Below are positions 35,750 through 47,421 of a DNA stretch of 64,000 bases, one piece after another. Numbering within the stretch: the first letter of the stretch is position 1; every line of letters begins with the position of its first letter. Both the position numbers and the translations under genes were made by a program. Source of the stretch: Orcinus orca (taxonomy: Eukaryota > Chordata > Mammalia > Artiodactyla > Delphinidae); the NCBI RefSeq assembly GCF_937001465.1, contig NC_064568.1, positions 30,442,001 through 30,506,000 on the forward strand. The letters run 5' to 3'. Under the pieces are notes generated by a model, which saw only the letters and a program-made list of their open reading frames with translations, had not been told where the DNA came from and searched no databases.

Positions 35750-37480
35750 GGAACCGACAAAAACTAAAGAAAACCTAGTAACGTTATTGAGTTTATCAAG
35801 GTCACAGAATACAATGGCAGTATACCAAAATCATTTGTTTCTATATATTTCTATACAAAGTTGTAGCAGTAAACAATTGAAAATTCTAAATCTTAAAAAT
35901 ATTTACAATACCATGAAAAATATTAAATATTCAGGAATAACAAAATATATGTTAGACCTTTACAGTGAAAGCTATAAAACATTGCTGAGAGAAATTGAAG
36001 ACTTAAATAAATGGGGGAATGTTGTTTATGAATCAGAAGACTGTATTTGTTAAGCTGCCAATACTCTCTCAGTAAATCTGTTGGTTCAATCTAATCCCAG
36101 TTAGAATCCCAACACGCTTCTTTTTTTTTTTTCCAGAAATTAAGAAGATACTTCTGAAATTTACATAGAAATTCAAAGGTCCTAGAATAGCCAAAACAAT
36201 TTTCAAAAAGTAAAATTTATACCTCATGATTTCAAAACTTGGTTTAAGCTTACAGTAATGAAGACATTATGTTCTTGGCATAGATACCAATAAAAAGTTC
36301 AGAAGTACACCCACACGTGTATAGTCAGTTGATTTTCAACCAAGGCATCAGAGCAATTCTTTGAGAACTGGAACTTCTGAGTATTCATATAGAAGAAAGA
36401 AAAATGAACCTCAACCCATACTTCATACCATTCACAAAAATTAATTTGAGATGAATCGTATACCTAAATAAATACTAAAACTAAAGAGCTACTTTAAGAG
36501 ATTTCTTAGGACCCAGAAAGCATTAACCATAATAAAAAATTAATTGACAAAATGGGCTTCAATAAAATTTAAAACTTCTCATCAAAAAGATATTATTAAG
36601 AAAATGAATAAGCAAGGCACAAACTGGGAGAAAATATTCTTAATGCATATAACTGACAAAAGACTTGTATTCAGACTACATCCTACAACTCTATAATAAA
36701 AAGACATAACTTTTTAAGGCAAAAATAATTAAACAAAGATTATACATTTGGTTAAATAAGCATATGAAGAAGAGCTCTATACCATCAGTCAGAGAAATTC
36801 AGATTTAAAACACAGTTACCACCACTACTTCATTCACTAGAATGGCTAAATTAAAAGAGACGGGAAATACTAAATATTGTTGAGATGTAAAGCAATTTCA
36901 TAAATTTCTAGTGTAAAGGAAAATGGTATAACCACTTTGGAAATACCTTTGGAAGTTTCTCATAAAGTTAAACATTTACCCTTTGACCCAGCAGTTCCAC
37001 TTCTTCGTGTCTATTCAAGGAAATGAAAATATGTGTCCACAAATTTGAATTTCACAACAGTTTTATTTATGATAGCCGAAATCTTGAAATAACACAAGTG
37101 TCCAACAACAGAAGACTGAACAAACAAATTGTGGTCTATTCATAGAGAGCTCCTACTCAGCAAAACAAGAATGAACTACCAGTACATGCAAGAACACTGA
37201 TGAACCTCAAGTCTTAGCCTAACTCTAAGAAGCCATTTACTGTGATTTCATTTATATAAAGTAATAGAATAGACAAAATTAATCTAAAGTGAAAGAAGTT
37301 AGTACTTGCCCTTAAACGGTATGACTGCTGAGATTGATAGGGGAGCTGCACGAAAGATCGGTCTGCGGTGATCGAAATGTTCTGCATCTTGATAGGGTGT
37401 GGCATACAGATGTATGAAATGGTCAAAACTCATTGCACTGTACCCCCAAAGTCTATGAATTTCACGGTATGAACGTCAAA
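35750..37480 (+). mobile_element. Ancient L1M, 3' portion after the nested L1
   Basis: It resumes the element broken at 30957 with 'ggaaccgacaaaaactaaag'. It runs through the late ORF2 text ('actttacagtgaaagctata'-like, 'gaagacttaaataaatgggg', 'aaaatggtataaccactttg') to a degraded 3' UTR. The phrase 'tcattgcactgtacccccaa...tttcacggtatg' near 37430-37470 is the typical L1M terminus. Confidence 0.82.
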
Positions 37481-37491
37481 AAGATCATATG

Positions 37492-37735
37492 GTTAACATA
37501 CATTGAGCACATATGCTAGGCACTATTAGAAGTGCTTACATGTATTTAAACGTTGAATCCTAACAACTGTATGAGAGATTTGTCATTATCACCATTTTAC
37601 AAATAAGGAAAGAGAGGCACAGAGAGGACAAGTAACTGCAAAGATTATATAACTAGTAAGTGGTGGAACTGGAATCCAAATCCAGACAGTTTGGCTCCAG
37701 GGCCCAAACTCTTGCATCCCTCGGAAGAATATATT
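37492..37735 (-). repeat. MIR SINE
   Basis: 'cattgagcacatatgctaggcactattagaagtgc', 'accattttacaaataaggaaagagaggcacag' and 'aactagtaagtggtggaact' occur in reversed MIR order. Confidence 0.9.
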
Positions 37736-37739
37736 TAAA

Positions 37740-39985
37740 AGGTGTTGTCAGTAGAGGTTAACTGGCAGGAGTTGACAGACAGATAAAGGAATAGAATATA
37801 ATACAGAATTTTTAAAGTATTTCAGGGTAATTAAATTAAATCTCAAGATATGGCCACGTGAGTGGATTAAGGCTTGAAGAGGAGAGGAAGACTTTAAGAA
37901 AAGGTTAAGGGACTTTTAGGGTGTTGAATCAGAAGGTAAGATGAACCTGGTCCCAGTATTTTCCAGGAATGTGTGCATAGGATGGTGCTTGTGTACCTGA
38001 GGAGGTAGAAGGAGTGACTGGGGTGTGATGTGAAGCTGAAAGGGTGGAAGAGCCTGTCTCTGCAATGCCTCAGGCTCCAAAGAAGATAGAGGTTCCCAGT
38101 CAGAAGAGCAAACTCTCTTCTAGTGCCACCCCGCCCCATGGCCTCAAAATAGGGGGCTGTAGAAGCGCAGGTGAACTGCATAAGTGAACTTCAGCTCCAG
38201 ACTTGAAGGGGAAGTAATATCTCAGAGAAAAGCCAGGTTTCAGTTAAGGTAAGGTGTGTAGGACCCTTAGAAGAATATAAAGAATATAGGTACTTTTCAG
38301 TAGTAAGAATTTCAAAGGGCACAGTGAAAGGGTGACTTGAGGATTAGCAAGAGAAAGATGGGACAGCTGTTTCAGGAAGAGATAGCTTGCTGGAGGAGGA
38401 TAGGAACTGGAGGTAGAGATTGATTGCTGAACATGTATAATGATGACACTTCTACAAGGAATTTGCCTTTCCTTGGTTCAGCCATGAACTACTACACTGG
38501 CAGCCCCAACCTCCAGTCATCAACTCCCCTCTCTCCATATAAGGACTTGTGGTGATTTACTTTTCCTGGAGAAATTGCTTTTAATACACTAGTAATAGGT
38601 AATTACTTCCCCTGACCATGTGGAAATTACTATTGCAATCTCTCTGCTTACACCACTTAATAAACACAATATGATGGTGAAAAAGATAGATAAAGTCATT
38701 GTAATCAGATTTTCTCTTGAGAAATTAAAGCTAAAGTGAAAAATTATTTTAAAAGGAGCAAGAATAACAGTCTTAAAACCTTGTTTTTTGTTATTTCAGG
38801 AGCATGAAAACAGAATGAGGTTCTAAAATTCTGGGAAAAGATGCACTTTAGGATTTCTAGGTTATGAAATTGTAATTTTTTTGTTTGTCATTCCTTTTTA
38901 GCAAGGCAGTGCTGGCTAGAGCTGTGTACTGTTAGCGACTCAGGCTCTTTACACACAGGCAAAATAAATCCAGTTGTCTTCAGATCTTTCCTACGGTATT
39001 GGCAGAGAATAGGGGCACAGGAAATCAAAAGAGTTCTGGGACAACCAAGAGCTTGTTATTGCAAGCTCTTGAATGTGTGTGTGCGCGCGGGGGGGTGTGT
39101 GTGCACGTGCATGCATGTGTTTCACCAGTACAATGAAGCCATATGGCCAAAACATTCCAGTAAAAACTAGAAACTGATGCTTTGAATAATGCTTTCACCC
39201 TTTGGCAGTCAGTTGTTTCACGTAAAATTCCATGCTGGAACTAAATACCATAAACTCTCTTATCAATCCAAGAAACAGACTAAACAGAACTGTCTCTTCT
39301 TTATCAAGATTGCTGTCTTTCCTGTGCTTATTTCTTAAGGACCCATAATTATAAATATTTTAGATCAAGAGCTCTTCCCTGATGGCCTAGTGTTGCACAT
39401 AGGAATAAAGTGATTAGAGATCAAGAAAAATGTCAAAAAAGGGATTTTAAGAGTGAATGATATCCCCAAGGATAATGAAAATATTTTATAAAGATCAGCT
39501 GTAATTCAGATAACCCACCTGTTGATAGTAGAGAGTTCGTACTCTTTTCTAAAACTTCAGAAAATTATCACAGAATTTATATGAATAATGAGTTATTTGT
39601 GGAAGCTTATGAAAATTGTAACCTTTATAAATATCAGCTAAACCAAAAAAAAAATTCTATCCACTAAACTAAAAAAAATTTTCTATTTCCTCTAACCAAG
39701 GAAGATTTGTGAAAGATATTCCCATCTTTTTCAGGAATTACTCCCATCTGTACTTCTAAGGGATGGATTCACTAAATAACTTACCAGTTCTCACACATTT
39801 ATGGTGTTTGTCGAATGATGATATAATGAAAGATTGAAAGTATTTGTGTAGGCATGTGTGTATATGTGTGTCTTCGTATATTCATACACACACATGCATA
39901 CCATTATTTGTTGAATACTTTCCATGAAGCATGAAGTCCAGGCAGAGGGAATAAAAGCAGTTTGACTGGGATATATAAGAAGTGT
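37740..39985. other. Intronic sequence without recognised features
   Basis: Mostly unique. A G-rich GT/GC low-complexity tract lies at 39075-39120 ('tgtgtgtgcgcgcggggggg'). A short GT/CA block near 39855-39895 creates spurious frames. The CDS-like minus frame at 37894-38181 shows no splice context or domain. Confidence 0.45.
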
Positions 39986-39987
39986 AT

Positions 39988-41250
39988 AAATCACACCTAC
40001 AACACAAGCAACAAAATCAAAAGTAAACAACAACTGGGATTACATCAAACTAAAAAGCTTCTGCACAGCAAAAGAAACCATTAACAAAGTGAAAAGACAA
40101 CCTATGAAATGGAAAAAATATTTGCAAGCCATATATCTGATAAGGAGTTAATATCAAAAAATATACAAAGAACTCATACAACTCAATAGCAAAAAAACAA
40201 TCCAGTTAAAATGGACAAAGGACCTGAATAGACCTTCTTCCAAAGAAGACATACAAAAAGCCAACAGGTATATGAAAAAATGCTCAACATCACTAGTCAT
40301 TAAGTAATTGCAAACTAAAACCACAGTGAGATATAACTCATACATGTTAGAATGGATATCATCAAAAAGACAAGAGATAAATGTGTATGATTGCAGAGGA
40401 AAGGGAACCTTTGTGCTTTGTTGGTGGGATTGTAAATTGGTATAGCCACTATGGAAAACAGTATGGAGGTTCCTCAGAAACTTAAAAATAGAACTACCAA
40501 ATGATCCAGCAATTCTTCACTTCTGGGAACATAGTCAAAGGAAACAAAAGCACTAACTCAAAAAGATATCTGCACCCCCATATCCATTGTAGCATTATCT
40601 ACAAGAGCCAAGACATGGAAACAACCTGTGTCCATCTATAGATGAATAGATAAAGAAGTTGTGGCATATATGTACAATGGAATATTTTTCAGCCATAAAA
40701 AAGTGAGAAAATCCTACCATTTGCAACAACATGGATAGACCTTGATGGCATTTTATGCTAAGTGAAATAAGTCAGATAGAGAAGGATAAGTACTGTATAA
40801 TCTCACTTATATGTGTACTCTAATGAAAACAAAGCAAAACAAAAACCACCAGACTCATAGAAAAAGAGATCAGATTTGTGGTTACTAGATGTAGTGGGGG
40901 GCAGGGGTGAGGGCAGAGCAGGAATTGAAGGAAGGTAATCAAAAGGTACAAACTTCTAGTTATAAGATAACTAAACACTAGGGATGTAACGTACAGCATG
41001 GTGACTATAGTTAATACTGCTGATGAGCTATATAGGAAAGTTGTTAAGAGAGTAGATCCTGAGAGTTCTCATCACAAGGAGAAATGTTTTTTTTCTTTCT
41101 GTTGTATCTGTATGAGATGATGGATGTTAACTAAATCTATTGTGGTAATCATTTCACAATACATGTAAATCAAATCATCATACTGTACACCTTAAACTTA
41201 TACAGTGATGTCAATTGTGTCTCAATAAAACTGTGGAAAAAAAGAGAAAA
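39988..41250 (+). mobile_element. Old L1, 5' truncated
   Basis: It starts in late ORF2 ('gattacatcaaactaaaaagcttctgcaca') and ends at the 3' terminus 'gtctcaataaaactgtggaaaa'. The 'aagtgaaataagtcagatag' stretch and 'aatctcacttatatgtgtac' identify an older L1 subfamily than the 43-kb copy. No intact frame. Confidence 0.88.
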
Positions 41251-41254
41251 AAAT

Positions 41255-42940
41255 GGGTGTAGAAGGTAAGGGCCTGGTTTCCTGGACTTGCGCTGTTTAA
41301 AGGAGGTCGACACCAATTCCCAAGCAGATCTGGCAGATTCTGATTGGGTCTTCAGGTGCAGCCAGCTGGAGGGTTCATCTAAGCAGAGAATAAAGGGGGA
41401 GGGTCCTGAGAAAAAATGCCCAACACATTCCCATACCTCCCCGGGCCTGGAAGCCCTTATTAGTTGTTCAAAACGAAACTCAGATGTCACCTCCAAGCAT
41501 TTCCTAGATGTAGGAAGACTCAAAATATTTATTTCAAAAAAAAAGATAATTTAAAGAGCAGTTATTAACTCTAGAAATCTAAAGAAGTTGCATAGGAAAG
41601 GAAAGGTAATCATAGAGCATCACTTGGCTCAGTTGTGTACAATATTTCCATAGTCACAATAAGGAAAACACAGAATATGAATTTTAAAGAAAAGAGAGAA
41701 AGAGAAAGAATGAGAGATAATTATCTAGGGAGGATGGAGTCAGGAAAGTTAGGTGTATAAGTGAGCTAAAAATCTTATCTACCGTAATAGGAAGTCAGCA
41801 GATAATGTCTAAAATTGATGAATCAAGAGGTATTATTTTAAAATACAGAGATAAAAAAGGGTTAAAAGTTGACAGTATGATTGCATGAGTGGAAAAGTGA
41901 CAAAGGGCTACATTTTGTATAAAACTTTTGTTAAGCCCGTGTCTAACACCTGATAAGCACTTAGCACCTGTGGGGAAGAATGGATGAATGCGATTCCTGA
42001 TGGGACAAACCAGCTGAAAGATTGGAATTGGGGCATAATGTTAAGTTTTTAAGGAATGGAACCCAAATTTGTAACAACAATAATAACGCTAGTATAATAA
42101 TGTTAATAATTAGTGTTGGATAGCTGGAAACCCCAGTACCTCCATATAACCTGAGTTTTACCAAGCCATGGTGTTTCACCATATGGCATGCATACTGGAT
42201 TTGTCCCTTACATTTCACTTCCTATGCTAGCCTTCAAACCAGACCCTCCTCACTTCATGCTTAAACGACTGATGGAGACTAATTGGTGCTTCTGTGCCTC
42301 AGTCTGTCTCTACTCTGCCTCAGCCTTCTTCCCAGTACCACTCTACCACCCCAAACATTCCTGCATCAGGGTTAATCCAGACTTCCAATACTCTACTTTT
42401 CTCACATTCTCCTTCAAGAACCACAGTGACACTTGACCCTCTGGGATCCAAGTGTCTCTTCTTGATCTTCCAGCTCCTCCAGAACCTGGCCTCACTGCCC
42501 TATCCCACATTACTTCCCACACTTACCCAGAGTGCACCATTCCGCTGGTCAAGCCAGTCTCATTGTTACATCACACTCAATCCTATCTCCTACCTTTTAT
42601 TACAACTGACTCCTTTTTCCCCAAAAGACTAGAGCATTCTCATCACCTGGGAATAAAATGTGACTGTTGAGACATATACAAAGAAAATAATTTTACATAT
42701 TTAATCAATAATTTACTGCAATCTCTTTTACTTTTCTACTATGGAAACAAGCTCAGGTTCTCCTCCATATTAAAATCAATACTTCTAAATGGAATTTGAC
42801 TTTTAAAATGACATTATTATTTCCTTAATTAATATATCTTTTAATTTTGATAAGTTAATAAAATAGACCTTATATAAACTGTGCTTCTAAGCAAATAATG
42901 GAGGAGCCTAATATTTTAATCAAAGCAGAGACAATTTTAT
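41255..42940. other. Intronic sequence; possible L2-like piece at 42230-42640
   Basis: 42230-42640 is C/T-rich. It contains 'agaacctggcctcactgccc' and 'ttacccagagtgcaccattc', which resemble the internal L2 3' region, and overlapping frames in several phases that look like coding by chance. The remainder is unassigned. Confidence 0.35.
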
Positions 42941-44454
42941 TTTTATTTATTTTTTCATCTTTATTGGAGTATAATTGCTTTACAATGGTGTGTTAGTTTC
43001 TGCTTTATAACAAAGTGAATCAGTTATACATATACATATGTTCCCATATCTCCTCCCTCTTGCGTCTCTCTCCCTCCCACCCTCCCTATCCCACCCCTCT
43101 AGGTGGTCACAGAGCACCAAGCTGATCTCCCTGTGCTATGTGGCTGATTCCCACTAGCTATCTATTTTACGTTTGGTAGTGTATAAATGTCCATGCCATT
43201 CTCTCACTTTGTCACAGATTACCCTTTCCCCTCCCCATATCCTCAAGTCCATTCTCTAGTAGGTCTGTGTCTTTATTCCCATCTTACCCCTAGGTTCTTC
43301 ATGACATTTTTTTTCTTAGATTCCATGTATATGTGTTAGCATACGGTATTTGTCTTTCTCTTTCTGACTTACTTCACTCTGTATGACAGACTCTAGGTCC
43401 ATCCACCTCACTACAAATAGCTCAATTTCGTTTCTTTTTATGGCTGAGTAATATTCCATTGTATAAATGTGCCACATCTTCTTTATCCATTCATCCGATG
43501 ATGGACACTTAGGTTGTTTCCATCTCCTGGCTATTGTAAATAGAGCTGCAATGAACATTTTGGTACATGACTCTTTTTGAATTATGGTTTTCTCAGGGTA
43601 TATGCCCAGTAGTGGGATTGCTGGGTCATATGGTAGTTCTATTTGTAGTTTTTTAAGGAACCTCCATACTGTTCTCCATAGTGGCTGTACCAATTCACAT
43701 CACCAGCAGTGCAAGAGTGTTCCCTTTTCTCCACACCCTATCCAGCATTTATTGTTTCTAGATTTTTTGATGATGGCCATTCTGACTGGTGTGAGATGAT
43801 ATCTCATTGTAGTTTTGATTTGCATTTCTCTAATGATTAATGATGTTGAGCATTCTTTCATGTGTTTGTTGACAATCTGTATATCTTCTTTGGAGAAATG
43901 TCTATTTAGGTCTTCTGCCCATTTTTGGATTGGATTGTTTGTTTTTTTGTTATTGAGCTGCATGAGCTGCTTGTAAATTTTGGAGATTAATCCTTTGCCA
44001 GTTGCTTCATTTGCAAATATTTTCTCCCATTCTGAGGGTTGTCTTTTGGTCTTGTTTATTGTTTCCTTTGCTGTGCAAAAGCTTTTAAGTTTCATTAGGT
44101 CCCATTTGTTTATTCTTGTTTTTATTTCCATTACTCTAGGAGGTGGGTCAAAAAGGATCTTGCTGGGATTTATGTCATAGAGTGTTCTGCCTATGTTTTC
44201 CTCTAAGAGTTTGATAGTGTCTGGCCTTACATTTAGGTCTTTAATCCATTTTGAGCTTATTTTTGTGTATGGTGTTAGGGAGTGTTCTAATCTCATACTT
44301 TTACATGTACCTGCCCAGTTTTCCCAGCACCACTTATTGAAGAGGCTGTCCTTTCTCCACTGTACTTTCCTGCCTCCTTTATCAAAGATAAGGTGACCAT
44401 ATGTGTGTGAGTTTATCTCTGGGCTTTCTGTCCTGTTCCATTGATCTATATTTA
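42940..44454 (-). mobile_element. Young L1, antisense, 5' truncated, with 15-bp TSD
   Basis: The T-rich tail 'tttttatttattttttcatc' begins at 42940, and the element reads backwards through the 3' UTR into ORF2, ending at about 44454. It is flanked by 'gcagagacaatttta' (42925-42939) and 'gcacagacaatttta' (44455-44469). It lies about 750 bp upstream of exon B and is antisense to the gene. Confidence 0.95.
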
Positions 44455-44464
44455 GCACAGACAA
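43316..44464 (-). pseudogene. L1 ORF2 C-terminal half, two frames
   Basis: The minus-strand frames 43700-44464 (254 codons) and 43316-43693 (125 codons) carry the post-RT region and the Cys-rich tail (NNKCWIGCGEKGTLLHCW). The second continues with FLKKLQIELPYDPAIPLLGI and ends near the ORF2 stop. One frameshift or stop near 43695 separates them. This is the best preserved ORF2 tail in the window, but it lacks EN and RT entirely. Confidence 0.92.
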
Positions 44465-44469
44465 TTTTA

Positions 44470-45208
44470 AATACTACTTTTCTTTTAACTGCAAAAATCC
44501 TTTTTTCTGCTTTTGCCCAGCCGTCTTATATATGTCATAATTTTTTACTAAACGATTATTTGCTCCTTTTCTTTAACTCAGTAAGACCATTTAGAGAATT
44601 TATTTGATGAAATATTGAGGGGTCTAATTGTTTAATGGGCAGAAATTAGTCCCTGCAAGAGTACTTTAAAAACTGGCAAATACCTGGCATAATTACAAAT
44701 TCTTTAGAAGAATCTATTTCTGTACAATAGGTTAATTGGTTATGAATAAACAGCAATGGCTGCAGTTTAGACCCAGCTTCTAATTTCAGTTTCATCCGTG
44801 CTTTTTAACAAATATAAGTGGCTAACTGTGATCAAATTAGTCCTCTTGAAGGAATGATTGGCTACTTATCCTTGATTTTCAAGATTTAAGTGGTCTAATG
44901 CACCTACAATTAGCTTCCCACTAGCATACTGCCTTCTGATCTAGAGTTACCTCCCTAAGTTGTAAAAGCCTTGTCTCACAATGGGAACTCTTTAGCCAGA
45001 TGACCAGTGTACAGTTTAGATCATGATGATTTCTTTGGAAGAATCAAGACAATTCTTAAGAAAATCGAAGCCAAAACAGATAGATTTGCCTAAAGGGGAA
45101 AATTGGTTTGGGGCTGGTTGATCCAGACGATTGCCTCAATTCTGGACTTTGCATTTCATTTATGTGATTTTACATAGTGCTTACTCCTCTTTCCCTTTTT
45201 AATTTTAG
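44470..45208. other. Intron sequence upstream of exon B
   Basis: Unique AT-rich sequence. The 3' end is a polypyrimidine tract, 'ctcctctttccctttttaat', followed by 'tttag', a good acceptor. No repeat recognised. Confidence 0.55.
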
Positions 45209-45365
45209 TGGTGCAATCTATGCATTGACCTGGTGGCATTTACCAGTGAAATATTCAAAGGAGCAGTTTTCCAGTCACTGGATGGAATTATTGTCTCAGC
45301 TAACTGTAAGCTACGGAAGATCTTCACTTTAAAATGCAGGCCTCAAGACACTGCTGATAAAGATG
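45209..45365 (+). CDS. CFAP20DC: CFAP20DC coding exon B (end of CFAP20/DUF667 domain)
   Basis: This 157-bp internal exon starts in phase 0 after 'aattttag' and ends one base into a codon at 'gatg' before the donor 'gtatgt'. The peptide runs WCNLCIDLVAFTSEIFKGAV and then SLDGIIVSANCKLRKIFTLK. It aligns with the CFAP20 domain pattern W..I..(D/N)L..F(T)...G..(F/Y)..L..I.(V/I).(A/S)NC+(L/I)R+(I/V)(F/Y): CFAP20 has ANCRIRRVYF where this has ANCKLRKIFT. The Cys and basic residues of that last strand are kept, so the domain looks intact. The frame stays open past the donor for about 85 bases of intron, which is fortuitous. The following exon is outside the window or not recognised. Confidence 0.88.
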
Positions 45366-46266
45366 GTATGTTCAAGCTGCTATCAAGATTTTTTAGTTCT
45401 TCAGTTTTTAAAAAATTAGACATGCCTTTGAACAGTAAGAGTACATGGTAGTGGTTTTTGAAAATTTATCTTACTCTATTTAATTGTGGAAAGAACACTT
45501 AACATGAGATCTATTTCAACAAATTTTAAAGTATACAATATGTTATTGTTGACTGTAAGTACAATGTTGTACAGCAGATCTCTAGCGCTTATTCATCTTG
45601 ACTGAAATTATATTACTATATTAATTTTCTAATGATCATGTTAAAATAGAAAGGTGGTTGAGTTATTCCTCCTATTATTTCTAAAGAAACTGGAAATAAT
45701 ACATTAATTACTCATTAAACAATTAATAATTATACTCTGTAGGAAACTGAGCCATCTAGAATTCATAAAGCAGCACAAACTCTCCTGCTAAGATAGTTTT
45801 AAACAACTGAAAGTATTGAGAAACTACCGATGCTTCTTTTTGATTTTCGTCTGGGATTATTTTTAACAAAATCAATTCTAGAAGCCCAGGAAACAGGACT
45901 GCACATAAGATGGCAAAGGTGATTTCTTAGAAGTTTGCATGTAGACTTTAGATTTGTGCTCCATCTGGATGAGTGCCTATGAAATCCTTCTGTGTTTCAT
46001 TCTGTGGAACAGGACACTGTAAATTTCATTTGATAATAAAACACAGCAATGCATTTACAGTTCCACAAAAAGATCATAAGCCAGGAAGTATGGCCACTCA
46101 TACACCACTTAAAGGCTATACAAGAAAGTGAAAGATTTCATTTAAAAAAAAATGGCACCCAGCTAATGAAACCTCAAAATTTATAGAAATATAGGTGAAT
46201 TCTACATCAGATCATAAGAGGTAAATCATAACCTAATTAATACTTTTCATAAATGTAAGGAAAAAG
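45366..46266. other. CFAP20DC: Intron after exon B, no repeat recognised
   Basis: It begins with donor 'gtatgt'. Unique AT-rich sequence with no second splice-bounded coding frame. Confidence 0.6.
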
Positions 46267-46348
46267 GTGAATCAAAAATTGGCAGATTAGGGCTTCCCTG
46301 GTGGCGCAGTGGTTGAGAGTCCGCCTGCCGCTGCTGGGGATGCGGGTT
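46267..46348. repeat. Inverted duplication, left arm
   Basis: This arm consists of 23 bp of unique flank (starting 'gtgaatcaaaaattggcag') plus the first 60 bp or so of the SINE at 46290. The same block lies in reverse orientation at 47339-47421. See the matching feature and finding. Confidence 0.88.
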
Positions 46349-46497
46349 CGTGCCCCGGTCCGGGAAGATCCCACATGCCGCGGAGCGGCTGGGCCCGTGA
46401 GCCGTGGCCGCTGAGCCTGTGCATCCGGAGCCTGTGCTCCGCAACGGGAGAGGCCACAACAGTGAGAGGCCCGCGTACTGCAAAAAAAAGGAAAAAA
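46290..46497 (+). mobile_element. CHR-type SINE, short cetacean form
   Basis: Complete copy with perfect 16-bp target-site duplication 'aaaaattggcagatta' at 46274-46289 and 46498-46513. The segment after the head reads 'gccgctgctggggatgcggg' instead of the usual 'gccgatgcaggggacacggg'. Confidence 0.96.
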
Positions 46498-46513
46498 AAA
46501 AATTGGCAGATTA

Positions 46514-46736
46514 AATACATGTTTTTATCTCTGATTCTCCCTTAAGCTGCAATAAAATTATAACATATAAATCCACCAGGATGAAGAGGAGATAACAACA
46601 GATAAAAATGTTCATAAATTCTGTAAGATTCAGGAGTGACAACTGACTTAAAAGAGCAGAGAAAGCTGAAACTTTTAGGTTTTCAGAGAGATTTACCAGT
46701 AAGATTCATAACATAGAACCGAACCTCAGGGAGGAT
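46514..46736. other. Intronic sequence without recognised features
   Basis: About 220 bp of unique sequence between the SINE and the L1 target-site duplication. No feature is supported. Confidence 0.4.
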
Positions 46737-47338
46737 AAAGAATTGGCTGTCCTAGGAGAGGGTTCAATATGATGGCATAGGAAGATACTGAACTCACCTC
46801 CTTCCACAAGAAATCTACAACTACATATGGAATAATTGTCTCAGAAAGGACCTGAAAACTGGATGAATAGAGTCTCCACAACAAAGGGTTAAAGGACAGC
46901 ATCAAGACAGGTAGGAGAGGCAGAGATAAGTCTGCGCAAGGGAAAAGAACCACACCCCAGCCACAGAAATCCACAAATGGGAGCGATCACAAGGTTATGG
47001 ATCTTTTCCCTGAGGAGAAGGATATTTGAGCTTCACATCAGGCACCCCAGCCGCTAGGTCCTACACAGGAGAGACAAGACCTCAAAACACCTGGCTTTGA
47101 AAACCAATGGGGAATATGTCCAGGAAAACTATAGAACTGCAGGGATCAGAAACCCACTCTTAAAGGGCTCACATGCAGACCCACCAGACCCAAAAACCAG
47201 TTGACCCACAGGACACAAACACCAATTGAAAAGCACATGGATCATAGGTGAAGGGGTCCTACTTACTAATCTCGAAGCGTCTGCTGGAGAGGAAGGAACC
47301 AGTTGGGACACTCTCCCAGGACTGAAACACTCCCAGGA

Positions 47339-47421
47339 AAACCCACGTCCCCTGCATTGGCAGGCAGACTCTCAACCAATGCGCCACCAGGGAAGCCCTA
47401 ATCTGCCAATTTTTGATTCAC
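47339..47421. repeat. Inverted templated insertion, right arm
   Basis: This 83-bp piece inside the old L1 5' UTR is the reverse complement of 46267-46348. It includes not only the SINE head ('gcgccaccagggaagcccta') but also the unique bases beside it ('atctgccaatttttgattca'). An independent SINE insertion would not carry another copy's flank, so this was copied from the upstream site. It makes a potential foldback with a loop of about 1 kb. Confidence 0.9.

Larger units (their letters stand above)
19721..45208 (+). other. CFAP20DC: CFAP20DC intron, phase 0, about 25.5 kb
   Basis: It starts with the consensus donor 'gtaagt' and ends with 'ctctttccctttttaatttt' plus 'ag'. No additional splice-bounded open frame with coding character was seen in between. 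The bulk is L2 and MIR relics, an ancient L1 split by a younger L1, an old L1 at 40 kb and an antisense L1 at 43-44.5 kb. The intron call rests on the matched phases and on the adjacent order of the two peptides in the CFAP20 domain. A small or cell-type-specific exon inside it cannot be excluded. Confidence 0.8.

Noticed and set aside
42188..42670. Three overlapping plus frames that look like a dense coding region
   Set aside because: The C/T-rich composition explains the lack of stops. There is no splice pair and no domain, and the text has L2-like phrases.
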